Made by a program: the position numbers and the translations under genes
Shown: positions 32,908 to 44,576 of the stretch, piece after piece
Numbering within the stretch: the first letter of the stretch is position 1
Layout of the letters: each line of letters opens with the position of its first letter
Assembly (NCBI GenBank): GCA_907165135.1
Contig: OU015566.1
Span: 994,501 to 1,058,500 of the forward strand
Length of the DNA: 64,000 nt
Reading direction: 5' to 3'
Source: Oikopleura dioica
Lineage: Eukaryota > Chordata > Appendicularia > Copelata > Oikopleuridae
Notes under the pieces: generated by a model
What the model saw: only the letters and a program-made list of their open reading frames with translations
Told to the model about the DNA's origin: nothing
Databases searched by the model: none

Positions 32908-33602
32908 AATAAACATTCTCGCCCATCTCGAAGAAAAAAATATCCATCAACTGATGTTGATTTAATAACTGAACTGACTAATAAAACGAAACCTTGAGTA
33001 CTCAGCTAACACCAAAATTAATGATCGTGTTTTGTATTGAAAATCCCTTTTTGAACAGGTTTTTTTGTTAAAAATTGCATAAAAAATCAGTTTTATTTCC
33101 TTTTTGTCAGCTTTACTTTGAAGCGGGCCGTTCTGAAAGTTATCTCTTCCGCGGTAATCGTCGTTAATTAGCGACAGTATGAACAGGTGCGTTTGGTGTT
33201 GCAGGTAAAAGTCCCCGGGCAAGGTTTTGTGAGTCAAGATACGCTCCACCAGAGCAAAATAACTTCAGCTCATCCTCTTTTCCTCTGAGCACGAAAAATT
33301 CATCGAAAACTGCAAATCGGGTCATTCGATTCCTGCAAGAGAAAATGTCAACAAGGCGGCCAATTGATTTTGATACAGACAGAAGAAGAGTAAGATCACG
33401 ATCAAGGAAGGAGCAAAATTGTAAAAGACTTATATTTTTTTGCGACAAGATTTTTATTTTTCGTCAAAAAAAACGTCGACTTTGAATATTTTTATTGAAG
33501 TCAATGGTTTAGCAATAATGAAATTAACGGAAGCAATTGATTGTTCTCAAGAACATTGTACTTAAAAAAGCATCTGTAATAATAAACTGAGCTCCAATCA
33601 GA
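32908..33602. other. Intergenic region after carbonic anhydrase
   Basis: It contains AATAAA-like sites just after the stop (32908-32912). A 94-codon open frame on the minus strand (33448-33164) includes an acceptor-like ttctcttgcag before NRMTRFAVFDEFFVLRGKED. It could be a small gene but has no recognisable domain, no signal peptide and no partner exons, so it is not called. No repeats of the main families are present. Confidence 0.4.
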
Positions 33603-35378
33603 GGAAAAGTTCTCGAGGAGGATCATCCGTCTAAACCGGATCAGGGCTATCAAGGAGAGCGCGGGAGGGCGCGGCCAAACTTTCAAAATGCAGAAAGAGA
33701 AATTGCAGAATTAGAAGACACAGTCAGGTATTCTTTCAATGATTTTTTCTTGACAGTACCGATGAGAATCTAAACTTTCAGAAGCTTGAATATGATTGAT
33801 CCGAAGCCTTCTCCAGCGATCAGTATTGGAACAACAAGTTCGATGACTAATGGATCTGGAATTCGATCGAGAATTCCAGTGCCAGTTTCAAGGCCGAAAT
33901 TTGAAAGTACCCAGAAAGAGCCTCGAAAGCTCCCTCCTCTCCTTCCCCAAAACTCGGAAGAAAAACGCGAACCCGGGCCGCCCCGATTTCGCCCACCAGA
34001 AGTCGACATCAACAGCTTGATGAACAAATTCTCCAAAAAAGAGCCCGTCCAACCAGCTGCGAAAAAGCAAGAAATCCTCCAGCGGCACAAAGACCTTGTC
34101 TCAACACATCTTCCAAAAAATCAACCAGCAGAGAAATTTCCTTCGCCACCCACGACTCCGAAGCAGCCTCCTTCGGGATTTCAACCAGTCGGGAATTCAA
34201 AACCGCGGCCGTTTGGTTTTTACAACCCTCCATCCGCAGAAACAACAGTTCCTGAGCCGCAGATTACAAAGACAATTCCGTCATTCCATGAGCAAGAGAT
34301 GCAAAGTCCTGACATCTCAAGGGGTGCGCAAGAACACGAACAGCAAGTGCCAGAAATTAAGGGGGAAGAAGAAGAGAAGGATTTTGAAGAGTGGAATGAG
34401 CGATACAAAGATGTACGGGAGGAACACTTGAGCATTTTTGAGGAACAAGAGCAGATGTTTCAGGAGGTAAAGCGTATCCAAAATAAGCGTCCTTTAATCA
34501 TTTATTTAGTTGAAAGAACAAGAAGAAGAATCGCTTAGAGAAGAATCCGAACATCACGACATAGAATATCAAAAACGTCTTCATCAGGTAACTTGAACCT
34601 TCCCTCCCTTTCCCCTCAAAACGAAAATCAGGATCTGGCAGCGATGGAAACGCTCGATTCAAATCCAATTACTTTGCGCAGCATCGCGGCTTCCGAAAAG
34701 CAACCCGAGCCGCAGCCGACAAAGGTCTCAAAACACAGCGATTCGGGATACAATTCCGTTTCCAAGACTTCCAGTTTTCGGGCTTACGAGTCAAGTCGAA
34801 ATTATGAGCAGGGTTCATCGTCCGTCGGAGTCCGAAATTTCACGAGTAAAACAGAGAATTTTGCTGTAACTCAAAAAGCAGATCAGTCAAAATTAGATCC
34901 CCCGTTGCAGAGAACCGGCGAATCAAAAAGCTCTCCATGGCGCTCCAACCAATCAAAATCCTTTGAAGAAAAAGTTCAAGTCAGACAACGGCCAACGATG
35001 AGCTTTGACCCTCCAACCACTAGTTCAATTCCCGCCAGGAGCAGCACTTTTTCACCAGCTTCAGCGAGTAGATTCGGTCAAAAACAATCGATTGATGATT
35101 TGATCAAAAAATTTCACGTAAAACTTCTTTGAAAAAAGATCCTTTCTGAGCATTTTTTAGCCAAGGTCGGTCAAAACGCAGCCGCAAAAAGCTGCAGATT
35201 GGATGCCTCCTACTTTGCAGAGAATCAAGAAAAAACCCTGCGTGAAGAGCCGAGTCTCTGCGTTTGAAAACATTTCCGAGGTTCGAGGTTTCCAATCGGC
35301 TCCTCCTTTCAAATTGATTTTTAGGACCGGCCGGCAAATGATCCGCCTCAGCAGCAGGTCTTCAATTATCGAAGATAG
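33603..35378 (+). CDS. Proline-rich, mostly disordered protein (5' end unresolved)
   Basis: Joined exons read EEDHPSKPDQGYQGERGRAR, EREIAELEDTVRSLNMIDPK, a long Pro/Ser/Gln-rich region (PSPPTTPKQPPSGFQPVGNS), a charged coiled-coil-like stretch (EEEKDFEEWNERYKDVREEH to EEQEQMFQELKEQEEESLRE), another low-complexity region (SFDPPTTSSIPARSSTFSPA), SIDDLIKKFH and a C-terminus PPQQQVFNYRR-stop. Both ends of the coiled coil are cut by introns in matching phase. It looks like a cytoskeletal or adaptor protein, with SH3-ligand-like PxxP motifs, but no family is recognised. No start codon could be tied to the first exon at 33603. Confidence 0.65.
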
Positions 35379-35486
35379 CTCAACTTTACACCATTGTTTC
35401 TAAAGTACAATAACACAATTTACACTTAATTTATGCTGCTTATAAACTGCCTGCTCAATACATTAATCAATAAATGAACCGAAAAG

Positions 35487-35614
35487 CTCGGCTCAGCAAA
35501 ATGTGCGGAAAACCTGAGTCAGGGTCTGAAAGATCGCTTATCAAAAGCCGCGTAGCTCTTGAAACCTCTTTCAGGACCCTGACTCAGGTTTTCTTCAAAC
35601 TTTGCCGAGCCCAG
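35487..35614. repeat. Family-1 MITE, 3' of the proline-rich gene
   Basis: It begins CTCGGCTCAGCAAAATGTGC and ends TTTGCCGAGCCCAG. The flanks CCGAAAAG (35479-35486) and GCGAAAAG (35615-35622) are an 8-bp duplication with one mismatch. It is one of the few family-1 copies outside an intron. Confidence 0.85.
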
Positions 35615-35896
35615 GCGAAAAGTCTTTACAAAGGCATTTATTCAAAATCGCCTAGCACAGTTAAATAATCATTCCTAATTAGGAAAACTTACAATTCGCT
35701 ATTTAAAAGCGAATGTTCTTTGCAGAATAGGTTCTTTCTAGGTATGTATATGTCAGAAAATGAGAAGTGAAATTGCAAGTTTTTTTCTAATTTGGTCTTA
35801 CAAGTTATTGATGATAATTTTTCTCTAAAATATTATTATATACTTTCATATTGCACTTTTGGTCGATAAATGGAAAAGAAGGGAGGGAATGGCAAT

Positions 35897-37768
35897 TTAC
35901 AGTTCATCGATTCGGCGGCCCCACTGGTCGTATTCGCCGTCTTCTTCGTCGTCTCCCCAGTCGAAGTCGTCAAGATCGATGTCCTAAGAGTAGAAATTTA
36001 GTCGCTTGTAATCACGGGAGAGTACTTACATCTTCGTCAACTTCAAGTTGTCCATCCTTTCCGTCCCAGGCTTCGACAGTTAAAATCGGCACGAATTCTT
36101 CGAAGCTCGAAACAGCAGTTCCAGTCTTTCCATAAGCGATATTTCTAAAAGGCCATCAATCAGTGCAAAAGCTTTAGAGAGTGAAAGAACTACCTGAAAA
36201 ACTCCTCCATTCCGCTCTTGCTGAATCCCTGGAGCATCTTGACGGCCAAGTGTTTTCTTGGATTAACGACGATGAGCGATGGGAAGTCGGAAACACCGAG
36301 TTGCTTCTCAAGCTCGGGCTGAGTTCCGACTGTGGTCCAGAGCCATCCCCACTTTTTGCGCTTGTAGACCTCGATCATATCTCGGATCAGCTTCAGTCGG
36401 TCGTTTCGGCCGGCAGCTTGGTCGTCCAAAATGTGGGGAAGGAAAGCAACAATGCACACCTTACAAATCATATTTAGACAAAGTTGAACATCAAGCACCC
36501 TTGGCGAGCTCTTTGGAGGGTGTAGCGATTTTTACCTGAGCATCGGTGCAGGCTTTATCGAGGGCATCCTTGCCAGTAAGCTCGAAAAGCTCTGGTGGAT
36601 CGGCGACGTCTTCGAAGAGGATCATAGCTTGAGCGACGATGTCATCAGCAGTTCGGCCTCCATTGTAGTCCTCGACTCGACCATCGGGGTAGAAGATCTT
36701 GATCGTTGGGTAGCCTTAATTTTCGTTAGAAAGTTCGCTCCAATAATTCTCAATCTACCTTGGATTCCGTATTGTCCGGCGATTTGCTGAGCCTGGGTCG
36801 CATCAAGATGACCGAGTTTGACCTTTCCACCAGTTTCGGCGGCGACAGTATTTGCAGCTGATTTCCACTCGGGCTCCAATCGCTGACAATGGCCGCACCA
36901 GGGGGCGTAGAATTCAACGAGCCAGGGGTCGCCGCTCTCAATCACCTTCGATCGGAAGTTGCTTTCCGTGAGGATGGTCGATCCCTTTCCACTTTTGCCA
37001 GATTTGCCGGAAGAACCAGAAGATCCGCCGCTCGATTTGCCGCCAGAAGCCTTGTCCTTGGTCAACTTTCGGAGCTGCTTGAAAGCTTCGTCTCCCATGG
37101 CGTCAGCTGTTCGCTGCCCGTTGTAATCGATTGGTTTCTGCTTGTTGTAACCGAAGATTTTGATAGTTGGGAAGCCCTTGATTCCAAATGGAGCGCCGAC
37201 AGATTGGTGCTGGGTCATGTCCACAGCTCCGACATTTACAGTTCCCTGAAAGAAGCCTCATTGAAGGCCTTATTCGAAATAATGTATCATTACCTTGAGT
37301 TCCTTTGCCAATTTTTTGTATTCCGGAGCCATGGATTTGCAATGTCCACACCAGGGCGCGTAAAATTCCACAATCCAAAGTTCATCGGATTTTGTGACTT
37401 TTGAAGCGAAATTCGACTGCGTCAATTCGACGACATCATCTGACGCAGAGTAAAGTGCGTTTGCCAAGCCCAAAACGACGCTTATCAGGCGCAAAACTAA
37501 AGAAAAAATTATAAAATGATAATATTTTTAAAATTCTCTGATCTAAAATAATTCCGATAACCTCTTAAAATCGGCGTTTTTTGAAAGAAAAGGTTCAAAA
37601 TAGCGAAAATCAAGCTTAAAATTTGCTTTTTTATAAAATTTTATTATGAAAAATCTTCGATTTTCGAAGTTATTCGCTCTGAAATGCCAATTTTAGCAAG
37701 TTATTCTCCGTTTCCTTTCTCTTATTTTTATTTCTCTAGAAAAAAATAACGATTTTCTTACCCTTCAT
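35897..37768 (-). CDS. PDIA6: PDIA6 (P5), ER protein disulfide isomerase
   Basis: Forms and shuffles disulfides in the endoplasmic reticulum. The tiny first exon (ATG at 37768) plus the next gives the signal peptide [19 protein letters not shown]. Two active thioredoxin domains each carry [25 protein letters not shown] and [21 protein letters not shown] Gly/Ser/Lys linker joins them, as in P5. A third, redox-inactive domain follows ([20 protein letters not shown]), then an acidic tail ending GRRIDEL-stop, a KDEL-type retrieval signal. About six exons are joined by GT-AG introns. The 550 bp upstream are shared with the divergent receptor gene. Confidence 0.96.
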
Positions 37769-38315
37769 GACCACAATTCTCTAAAAAACGTAGTGAAGAG
37801 CGAATTTTGCCGAAAATTGAAATCCTGAACATGACGTGTTCATCTAGCGCGGAGCAAGCGTGACGTGTTACAAATGGCGCGCGCTGACTGGATTTCCTGG
37901 TGGCGCTAAGTTTAATTTTCAAAAGGGAAAATTGAAAAGGCAAAATTTGTGGTTCTCTGGAAAAGTAGTTAATTTGGGTTAAAAAATTGGCCGAATTCTT
38001 TCCGAAAGAATTGAAATCCATTGAAAAAATATACTAAAAAAATATCAATATTTTTTTTTTGTAAATTTAAATCTAATTTGTTCCACAAGAAAAAAAAATT
38101 ATTATAAAAATACGAAAAAATAAAGAGATTCTGAATTTCGGTTTTTTTTTCTCTGAAAACGAGAGCGTGGGAAAATTCAAAGAGCGCGGGCGATTCGTTC
38201 CTTTCTCTTTCTCGTTTGCTCGCGGCGATTAAATTTATCCACGGAATTGAGAAAAAAGGAGAAATTCAAGGAAATTCATCAAGAGAAAAATGCTAGGCGA
38301 AAAGCTGAATGAATA
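37769..38315. other. Divergent promoter region between PDIA6 and the receptor kinase
   Basis: AT-rich, with a GC-richer patch (GAGCGCGGGCGATTCG, about 38181). TGACGTGTTCATC and TGACGTGTTACAA occur at about 37833 and 37861; TGACGTG is the core of ATF6/XBP1-type ER-stress elements, a sensible place for them before an ER chaperone gene. That role is inference. No repeats of the main families are present. Confidence 0.4.
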
Positions 38316-40375
38316 ATGAATACGCCACTTGAATGCAGGTAAATATTTTTATGCTATTTTTTGATTTCTAATTTTATGATTTTCCGATTATCTAAATTAT
38401 TAATTTAATGCGTTGATGACCTTATTTTCAAGGTTGAAATATTCCTGTTCAATATTTTAATGTATTTTCTATTAAGAAAATTTAATAAAAAGTCGTAAAT
38501 TTAATTTTTTTGAACTTAAAAAAGGGTGTCTCCAGTTAACTCACTCATAATTTCAGATGCTACCACAACTGCCCCAATGGAAAAGTCAACTCCACCTGCC
38601 CGGCCCTTGGAAAGTGCTACATCCATCTAGAATCAATTTCGAACAAAGAACACGAGCTCCGCGCCGGTTGTCTTCCTCCCCACAAAAGCGGCCCGATTCA
38701 ATCCACGCTTGATGGAAACATTCCGCTAAATGCCTCTTTTATCGATCAATGCCACGAAAATGTGGATCACAATGACATTCCAAATCAAAATCTCAAGGTA
38801 AAATTCTCAAGCAAAAACCGATTCCCTAATCTCTTTTCAGTTACTCTGCTGCGACCCGTTAAAAGACGGAACACTCTGCAACGACAAACTGAACATGACC
38901 CCCGAAGCGTACGTCAAGCCACCCATGGCGGCTGAATTTTCGATGGCGATCGTCATCGTCATTTCTATCGGCGCCACTTGCGGAATCCTCCTCTTCGGGA
39001 CGCTCTTCCATCGCTTCTACGAGTCGCGAAAGTTCAAGGCGAAAGCGCAAACGGGCCAAAGCGGCGATTTCAACTCGACGGAGAGCACTCGTCTTATGGA
39101 CACGACCACGGGCTCCGGCAGGGGGACCAGGTTCCTTTCTTTTCTCGCGCTTTATTTGCTTTATCGCTTTCTTTTTTAGCAATCTGGCCAGACGAACCAT
39201 CGCCAAGGACCTCTCTGTCTCGACACAGGATGCTATTGGACAAGGAATCCGGTTGTTAAGATCTTTCACCATTTTTATGCTTCCATTCATGCTCTTTCCC
39301 AATAGTTATCAACCCTCAAAAAAGGCCGCTTCGGCACAGTCTTCTCTGGCAGCTTCCGCTTCGACAAAGTAGCGATCAAATACTTCTTCCCGCAGTGCGA
39401 AGATTCCTTCCAAAACGAGACCGCGATCTTCCACAAGCCAACAATCAACCTCCGCGACGAGCACATCGTCGGCTTCGTCGCCTCAGACATTTTCCACTCG
39501 CCTCAGGGCGAAATCAAACGCATCATCGTGATGGACCACATCGCCGGTGGAAGCTTGAGAGATTATTTGACGATTAATGCGCCGAAAATTGGCGAAGAAC
39601 ATTGCTTGAAAATGTGCGAAAGTTTGGTCAAAGGGGTTTCTTTTCTGCACATGGAAATTAATGGGCAGAAGGGAAAAGAAAGCATCGCGCACAGGGACTT
39701 ATCAAATACGTCTGTAATGGTAATGCAAGACTCCGGAAGCAGTTCCTTTATATACTACTTCAGATCAAGCCAAATGGACTCTGCTGCATCGGCGATTTCG
39801 GCCGTGCGTTTGCTCGTCCGATCCGCGAAGCCGCCGAAGAAGCCTCCAAGCCCGTCTTTTCTCGAGAACCAACTCTTCTTTACGCCCCGCCAGAGCACTT
39901 TCTCACGCGCGATCCCCTCCGCGGCCAGACTTTTGAAGAAATGACGGCGGCGGATGTTTGGTCGATGGGACTGCTTCTTTGGGAAATGACCAACGCTGTG
40001 GGGAATCTCGGCGGTTATTTTCCAGCTTATTTTTTGGAAACTGGGATTCCGCAAAATCGAAATTTTCAGTTCATGCATTCCCTGCACAGTACGTTTCGGT
40101 CATTGCTCGGAAACCTGTGCACAAACCTGAGTCAGGGTCCCGGAAAGCCGCGTAGTTTCACACAGTCCCTGACTCAGGGTTCTGCACAGGTTGCCGTGTA
40201 CAAAAATAGGCTGGCTAGTAATAATCTTGAAATTTCAGCACAAAAAATCATTCCCGCTGAGCCGCATTTCAACCTTCTGTACAAAATGACGACCCAGTGC
40301 CTTACCTTCCGCTGGCAAGATCGCATCACTTCCTACAAAGCCCTCAAATCGCTCCAAGAACTCTCTTCCTCCTGA
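38316..40375 (+). CDS. BMP type I receptor-like (ALK family) with altered catalytic loop
   Basis: A TGF-beta superfamily receptor. The ectodomain has the type I cysteine pattern (LECRCYHNCPN, NSTCPALGKC, LRAGCLPP and a final CCD...CN). One transmembrane helix (MAIVIVISIGATCGILLFGT) is followed by the GS box TTTGSGRGTR and ARRTIAKDLS. The kinase has an intact glycine loop (GQGRFGTVFSG), ATP-site VAIKYF and DFG. The catalytic loop reads HRDLSNTSV where relatives have HRDLKSKNI, so the loop Lys and the Mg-binding Asn are both Ser: activity may be lost or weak. It ends LKSLQELSSS-stop. The intron at 39245-39324 needs a GA donor. No signal peptide follows the ATG at 38316, so an upstream exon may be missing. 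Confidence 0.85.
40105..40203. repeat. Short family-1 MITE in a receptor-kinase intron
   Basis: It runs from CTCGGAAACCTGTGCACAAA to CTGCACAGGTTGCCGTG with CCTGAGTCAGGGTC and CCTGACTCAGGG arms. The host intron supplies GTACG and TTTCAG outside the element. Confidence 0.8.
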
Positions 40376-40578
40376 CTTTTTATGACAAAGCTGTAGATTC
40401 AGACCTGCTTTACTAGCTATTTCTTTTCAAAATTGTGACTTGAAAAAAATAAACCAAAATTGCCTTTCAAAGATTCTTTGTCAAATTTAGCGTAGAACGC
40501 AATTCTGATAGGTTAGAGCCTTTTCTTGAGCATTTTGATTGGCCAAGAAGAAATTTCTTCAGAAAAATTTTTCAGAAA

Positions 40579-42804
40579 ATGCCGCCGAAATCGAAAATAT
40601 TCGCGAAAGCTCGGGCTCGCTTGACTTCCTTCGGCGTCGAAGTCGTCAAAGAACCGACTGGTCAAGTGGTCATCTTTAATGGAGGAAGATTAAATAATAT
40701 TTCGAAGAGCAAAATTGAAAGTTTCATAAGAACAGCGACGGAAATGGCGAACTTGCAGATGAAGGTCTTTATGCCGAAAAAGTCTTATTCGATCGTTGAG
40801 CTTCAGGATAAAAGGTTTGGCTTTGAAAAATGACATTCAGAGACATTTGCGAATTGATTTTGAAAACATGAATAGACTTTCAGAAGATCTCATGATGTCT
40901 GTTGATGTCTGTAGCTGCCAACGGATGTCTCTGGATGTCCCTTTCATGTAGAAATGTCCCATGACATCTCCTGACTTTGAATAACCTTTTTTTCAAATTC
41001 AGTCTGTGCGAAATTCTAACGAATCTTTCCGCCTCGGATTCCGAAAAGCCCCTTTTTCTTCAAGACGAAAAATCAAAAGATGTCTCGATTCTATTCTTCC
41101 ATATTTCCAGCGCCGGCGAAGGCGATCTTGAGGACATTCTACCGGAGAAGCCAGAAGGGTTGGAGCTCTTCGAGAATCTTATATCAAAGGAAGAGGAGGA
41201 CGAAATCGAGAAAGAAGTGATGAAGAAAATGGATTCTTCAGGAATTGGTCGACTCAGAAAGTGTAGTCACCAGGAAACCCTTTTGGGTGGTCGGAATTAC
41301 GTCCCGGTTGTCTTCATTGCCGATTTTTTTGTACAACCTCTTCATCCCAAAATTAAACCCCACTTTCAAAAGCCATATGCTCTTTGTGGTTTCTGAAGTT
41401 GACCAGAAAAGAGCTCAAACATCGCCAAGTCGTTCATTTTGGCCACCATTTCGACTACACGACCAATTCTGGCTCCAAAGAAGATATTTCTCCCATTCCA
41501 GATGCGATTGAAAGAATACGAACGAAACTGGTGGAAGATTTTGGGGAAGATTTTGATCAAATTACGGCGAATATCTACACCCCGGGCGATGGAATTCCAC
41601 CGCATGTAGGGAAATGGGTTCATTTTCTCATTTTTATGTTTGAAAATACGACTTCAAGTCGATATATGGAACCCTTTTAAACAGACAATCCGAGTAAATT
41701 TGGCGAAAAAATCATCAGCTTGAGTTTGTTGTCCGACTGCACGATGGACTTCTCCAGGGCCGGGAACGACTACAGTTGCGATTTGAAACGCCGATCGCTG
41801 CTGGTTTTGACTGGAGAAAGTCGGTATACGTGGACGCATCAGATAATGGCGAGGAAAAACGATTATCCCGACGGAAACGTCAGAGAACGGGGCAATAGAA
41901 TTTCACTGACTTTTCGGCGCTGTATTGGTACTCGATTGGTACAGTTTATTTTTTGTGAAAATAAAATTTAGACGACGAAGAAGAAGCAGCAAGAATCATC
42001 GAAAAGAATCTCGTTAAAGACGTTTACGACCATATTGCCGATGATTTTTCCGCATCGAGGTACAAAATGTGGCCTCTTGTCGAAGAATTCGTCGATCAAG
42101 TGCCCAAAGATCATTTTGTTGTTGGTAAGTTTTTGTGCCAAAAAGCTTTCTTGAGATTTTTTTCAAGATCTTGGTTGTGGAAATGGCAAGAACCTGTTGA
42201 AAATCAAGGATCGTGGGCTTGGCTTAGAATTGAGCTCGAATTTGGCGAAGATTTGCGGCTCAAGAAACATTGAAGTCGCTGTTGGAGATTGCACGAGAAC
42301 GCAGCTGAGGGATGAAATCTGCGATGTGGTCATTTCCATCGCAGTCTTGCATCACATGAGCTCGGTAAAGAGAAGAGTTGAGGCGTTGAAAGAAATTGGA
42401 AGAATTCTACGCCCGGGTGGAAAAGCGATGGTGACTTCTTGGGCGATGGAACAAACGAACGAAGAGGGAAAAGCTTCAAATTATGCGAAAAAGGAAAATA
42501 GCGCGAAATCACCGAATTCTGCGCATTTGCCGATTCACAAAGCAAGGACGAATTTTGAGGCGCAGGATGTGCTTGTTCCATTCAAAGGTACGAAAAATGG
42601 CAAAAGGCCACTGTTTTTCCTGCTTTTTAAGGCTCCAAGGAGGGAAAATCGACTGATCCAGCGGCAAAGCATCGTTTCTATCACGTGTTTATCGAAGGCG
42701 AAATGAAATCGTTGGCGCAGGAAGCCGGCTGCTTTCAAGAAATCAAGGAAGTTTATGATGATGGAAATTATGTCCTGTTTCTGCGAAAATCTATCGATAA
42801 ATAA
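40579..42804 (+). CDS. ALKBH8: ALKBH8, tRNA wobble-uridine dioxygenase/methyltransferase
   Basis: Makes and hydroxylates mcm5U at the tRNA wobble position. Domain order matches the animal protein: an N-terminal RRM (VVIFNGGRLNNIS to KKSYSIVELQDKR), an AlkB dioxygenase, then a SAM methyltransferase. AlkB marks are KELKHRQVVHFGHHFDY, GIPPHVD (HxD iron ligand), SRYTWTHQIMARK and NRISLTFRR. Methyltransferase marks are DLGCGNGKNLL, AVLHHMSS and ILRPGGKAMVTSWAMEQ. It ends FLRKSIDK-stop. The intron at 41610-41684 gives HVD only with a GG donor. The ATG follows tttttcagaaa, a possible trans-splice acceptor, 200 bp after the upstream stop. It converges on UPP with 109 bp between the stops. Confidence 0.95.
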
Positions 42805-42913
42805 ACAGACTAGAATCATTCATTGATTATTTTTATTTTTGCAGAAAGGAATATAAAATAGGCAAAAGTTGAACTTGTTAGACTTGAAAGTCGATGCTGT
42901 GTTGCTTTGGGCA

Positions 42914-44576
42914 TTATTTCTCGAAAGGAGCTGAGACAAACTCGATGACGACATTCATCAGTTTTTCGACATACTCGCCAAGTTTTTCTGAAAAAAAATT
43001 CGCAATTAGTATTTCTTTTTTACTTTTTCGAAAGCAACGGTTCAGTCACAAAGCTAATACAAACATTTATCAGATCTTCAACATATTTCACCATATCCGC
43101 TAAAGCACCAATAATTTTCTTAATCACCATCTTTCCTACCTTTCGGACTCGTGATTTGATCACCATTGAGTCTATTCAACATTGCGGCACATGCACATAA
43201 ACTTTTAACCTTGGCGCGGTTGCACGACGCGATGAAGAGGCAAGCTTCCATTTCAAAGTTGATGACGTTGTGGACCGATGAGAGCTCTCGCAGCCACTGG
43301 AGTTTTTCTTCAGAAGTGTAGTGGCAAAATGCTCCGTCTGTTCTTCCTTGTCCTGAAAGAAAAAGATGAGAAATCTTCCAATAAAAAACTCAATTACAGT
43401 ACCTTCATAAAAATCATCCGTTGAAACAGTATTTCCAATCGCATATGTTAATCCTGCTCTGTCGACATGTTCTGAGAAGTTTTTGATCGTCTCGTCACAT
43501 GCTGTTGAAGGAAGCTTGATCACTAGAATCGTTAAGAATTATCTGCGAAAGCCTCCTTTCTCACCTTTTCCACAAGCAGCATATGGAAAGTAAGGCTCGA
43601 TAAGTTGAGTGTAGCCGGTTTTCGTGATGCAAATCGTCCCTGCTTCTTGTCCAACGCCTCTAGAAAAAAATAAAAAGACGAGGAAAAATTCGCTTTACTT
43701 ACCCGCAAGTTCCCATTCGGATGAAAGTGAGATTCTTTGCTTTTGCATAGAAAAGGAGTTTGAGAACTTCGTGAAGAGCAATCGAGAGTGAGCCGAAGCC
43801 CATTCCATGGTTGAGAATAAGCGTGTTGGCGATTTTGAACATGACGTAACGACCTCCTTTCTTGGCGAGATCGTTTTGGGCGCATTGGGGATCCAGGTCC
43901 GGTAGTTTATCTGAAATTCATTTTTTACTGTAATTTGTTAAAGTAAAATCTACGTACTTCAGCTCGAGCAAAATTTAGGATGCACCGGGCTTATCGTTCG
44001 CCATCTATTAGCCCTTCTCTCGGTTAGGGTTAGGGGACTGGGGATCCCGAAACGGGGGGGGGCGAAGACCCCTGGGTGAGGCCTAAGGGGGTTCTTAGGG
44101 GTGTAGTTCCCTGGGTTAGGGTTAAGGGCTGCCCGGTTTTTTACGGTAGTAGGGGGTTATCATTCGAGCTGCCCCTAACCCTAAACCTAACCGAGGGGGC
44201 TTTGCAACCCGAACCCCCCCCCCCCGAGAGTTCTCAGTCCCAAACCCAAACCACTAGCCGAGATTCTCGAGATATTGGATGGCTCGAATCACACGCTCCA
44301 ACGATAACCCCTGTCTTCGCTTTTGACCCCAAACTACCAAAGTAAGCTCTGGATCTTACCTTTTAAATGATTATAAAGAGCCTTGGCAAAACTTTCCATT
44401 CTCCCCTCAGATCCGCCCATGACGACAAAATTGACATCTCCGAAAGCTTTCTCTAAGTTGGTCGTTTTGTTGTCAATTCCAAAGTGGTAGAGGAAGTCGA
44501 CATCGATGTTTTTCAAATTTTCATTTTGAAGCTGCACTGAGCCATCCGAATTCATCCTAGGAGTTAAAAGGCTCAT
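42914..44576 (-). CDS. UPP: Uridine phosphorylase
   Basis: Cleaves uridine to uracil and ribose-1-phosphate in pyrimidine salvage. It starts MSLLTPRMNSDGSVQLQNEN at 44576. Family marks in order: FVVMGGSEGRMESFAKAL (phosphate-binding loop region), LILNHGMGFGSLSIALHEVL, IRMGTCGGVGQEAGT, AIGNTVSTDDFYEG, and VINFEMEACLFIA (FEMEA ribose-binding motif). It ends APFEK-stop. Six exons are present. The intron at about 44358-43914 is unusually long and G/C-rich because of telomere-like repeats; the others are under 70 bp. All key residues remembered for the family are present. Confidence 0.93.
43985..44240. repeat. Telomere-like repeat block in the UPP intron
   Basis: GGTTAGGGTTAGGGG (44026) and GGGTTAGGGTTAAGGG (44113) are followed by inverted CCCCTAACCCTAAACCTAACC (44172), with homopolymeric G and C runs. 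The inverted arrangement suggests an inserted element carrying TTAGGG ends, not a simple microsatellite. Confidence 0.75.
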
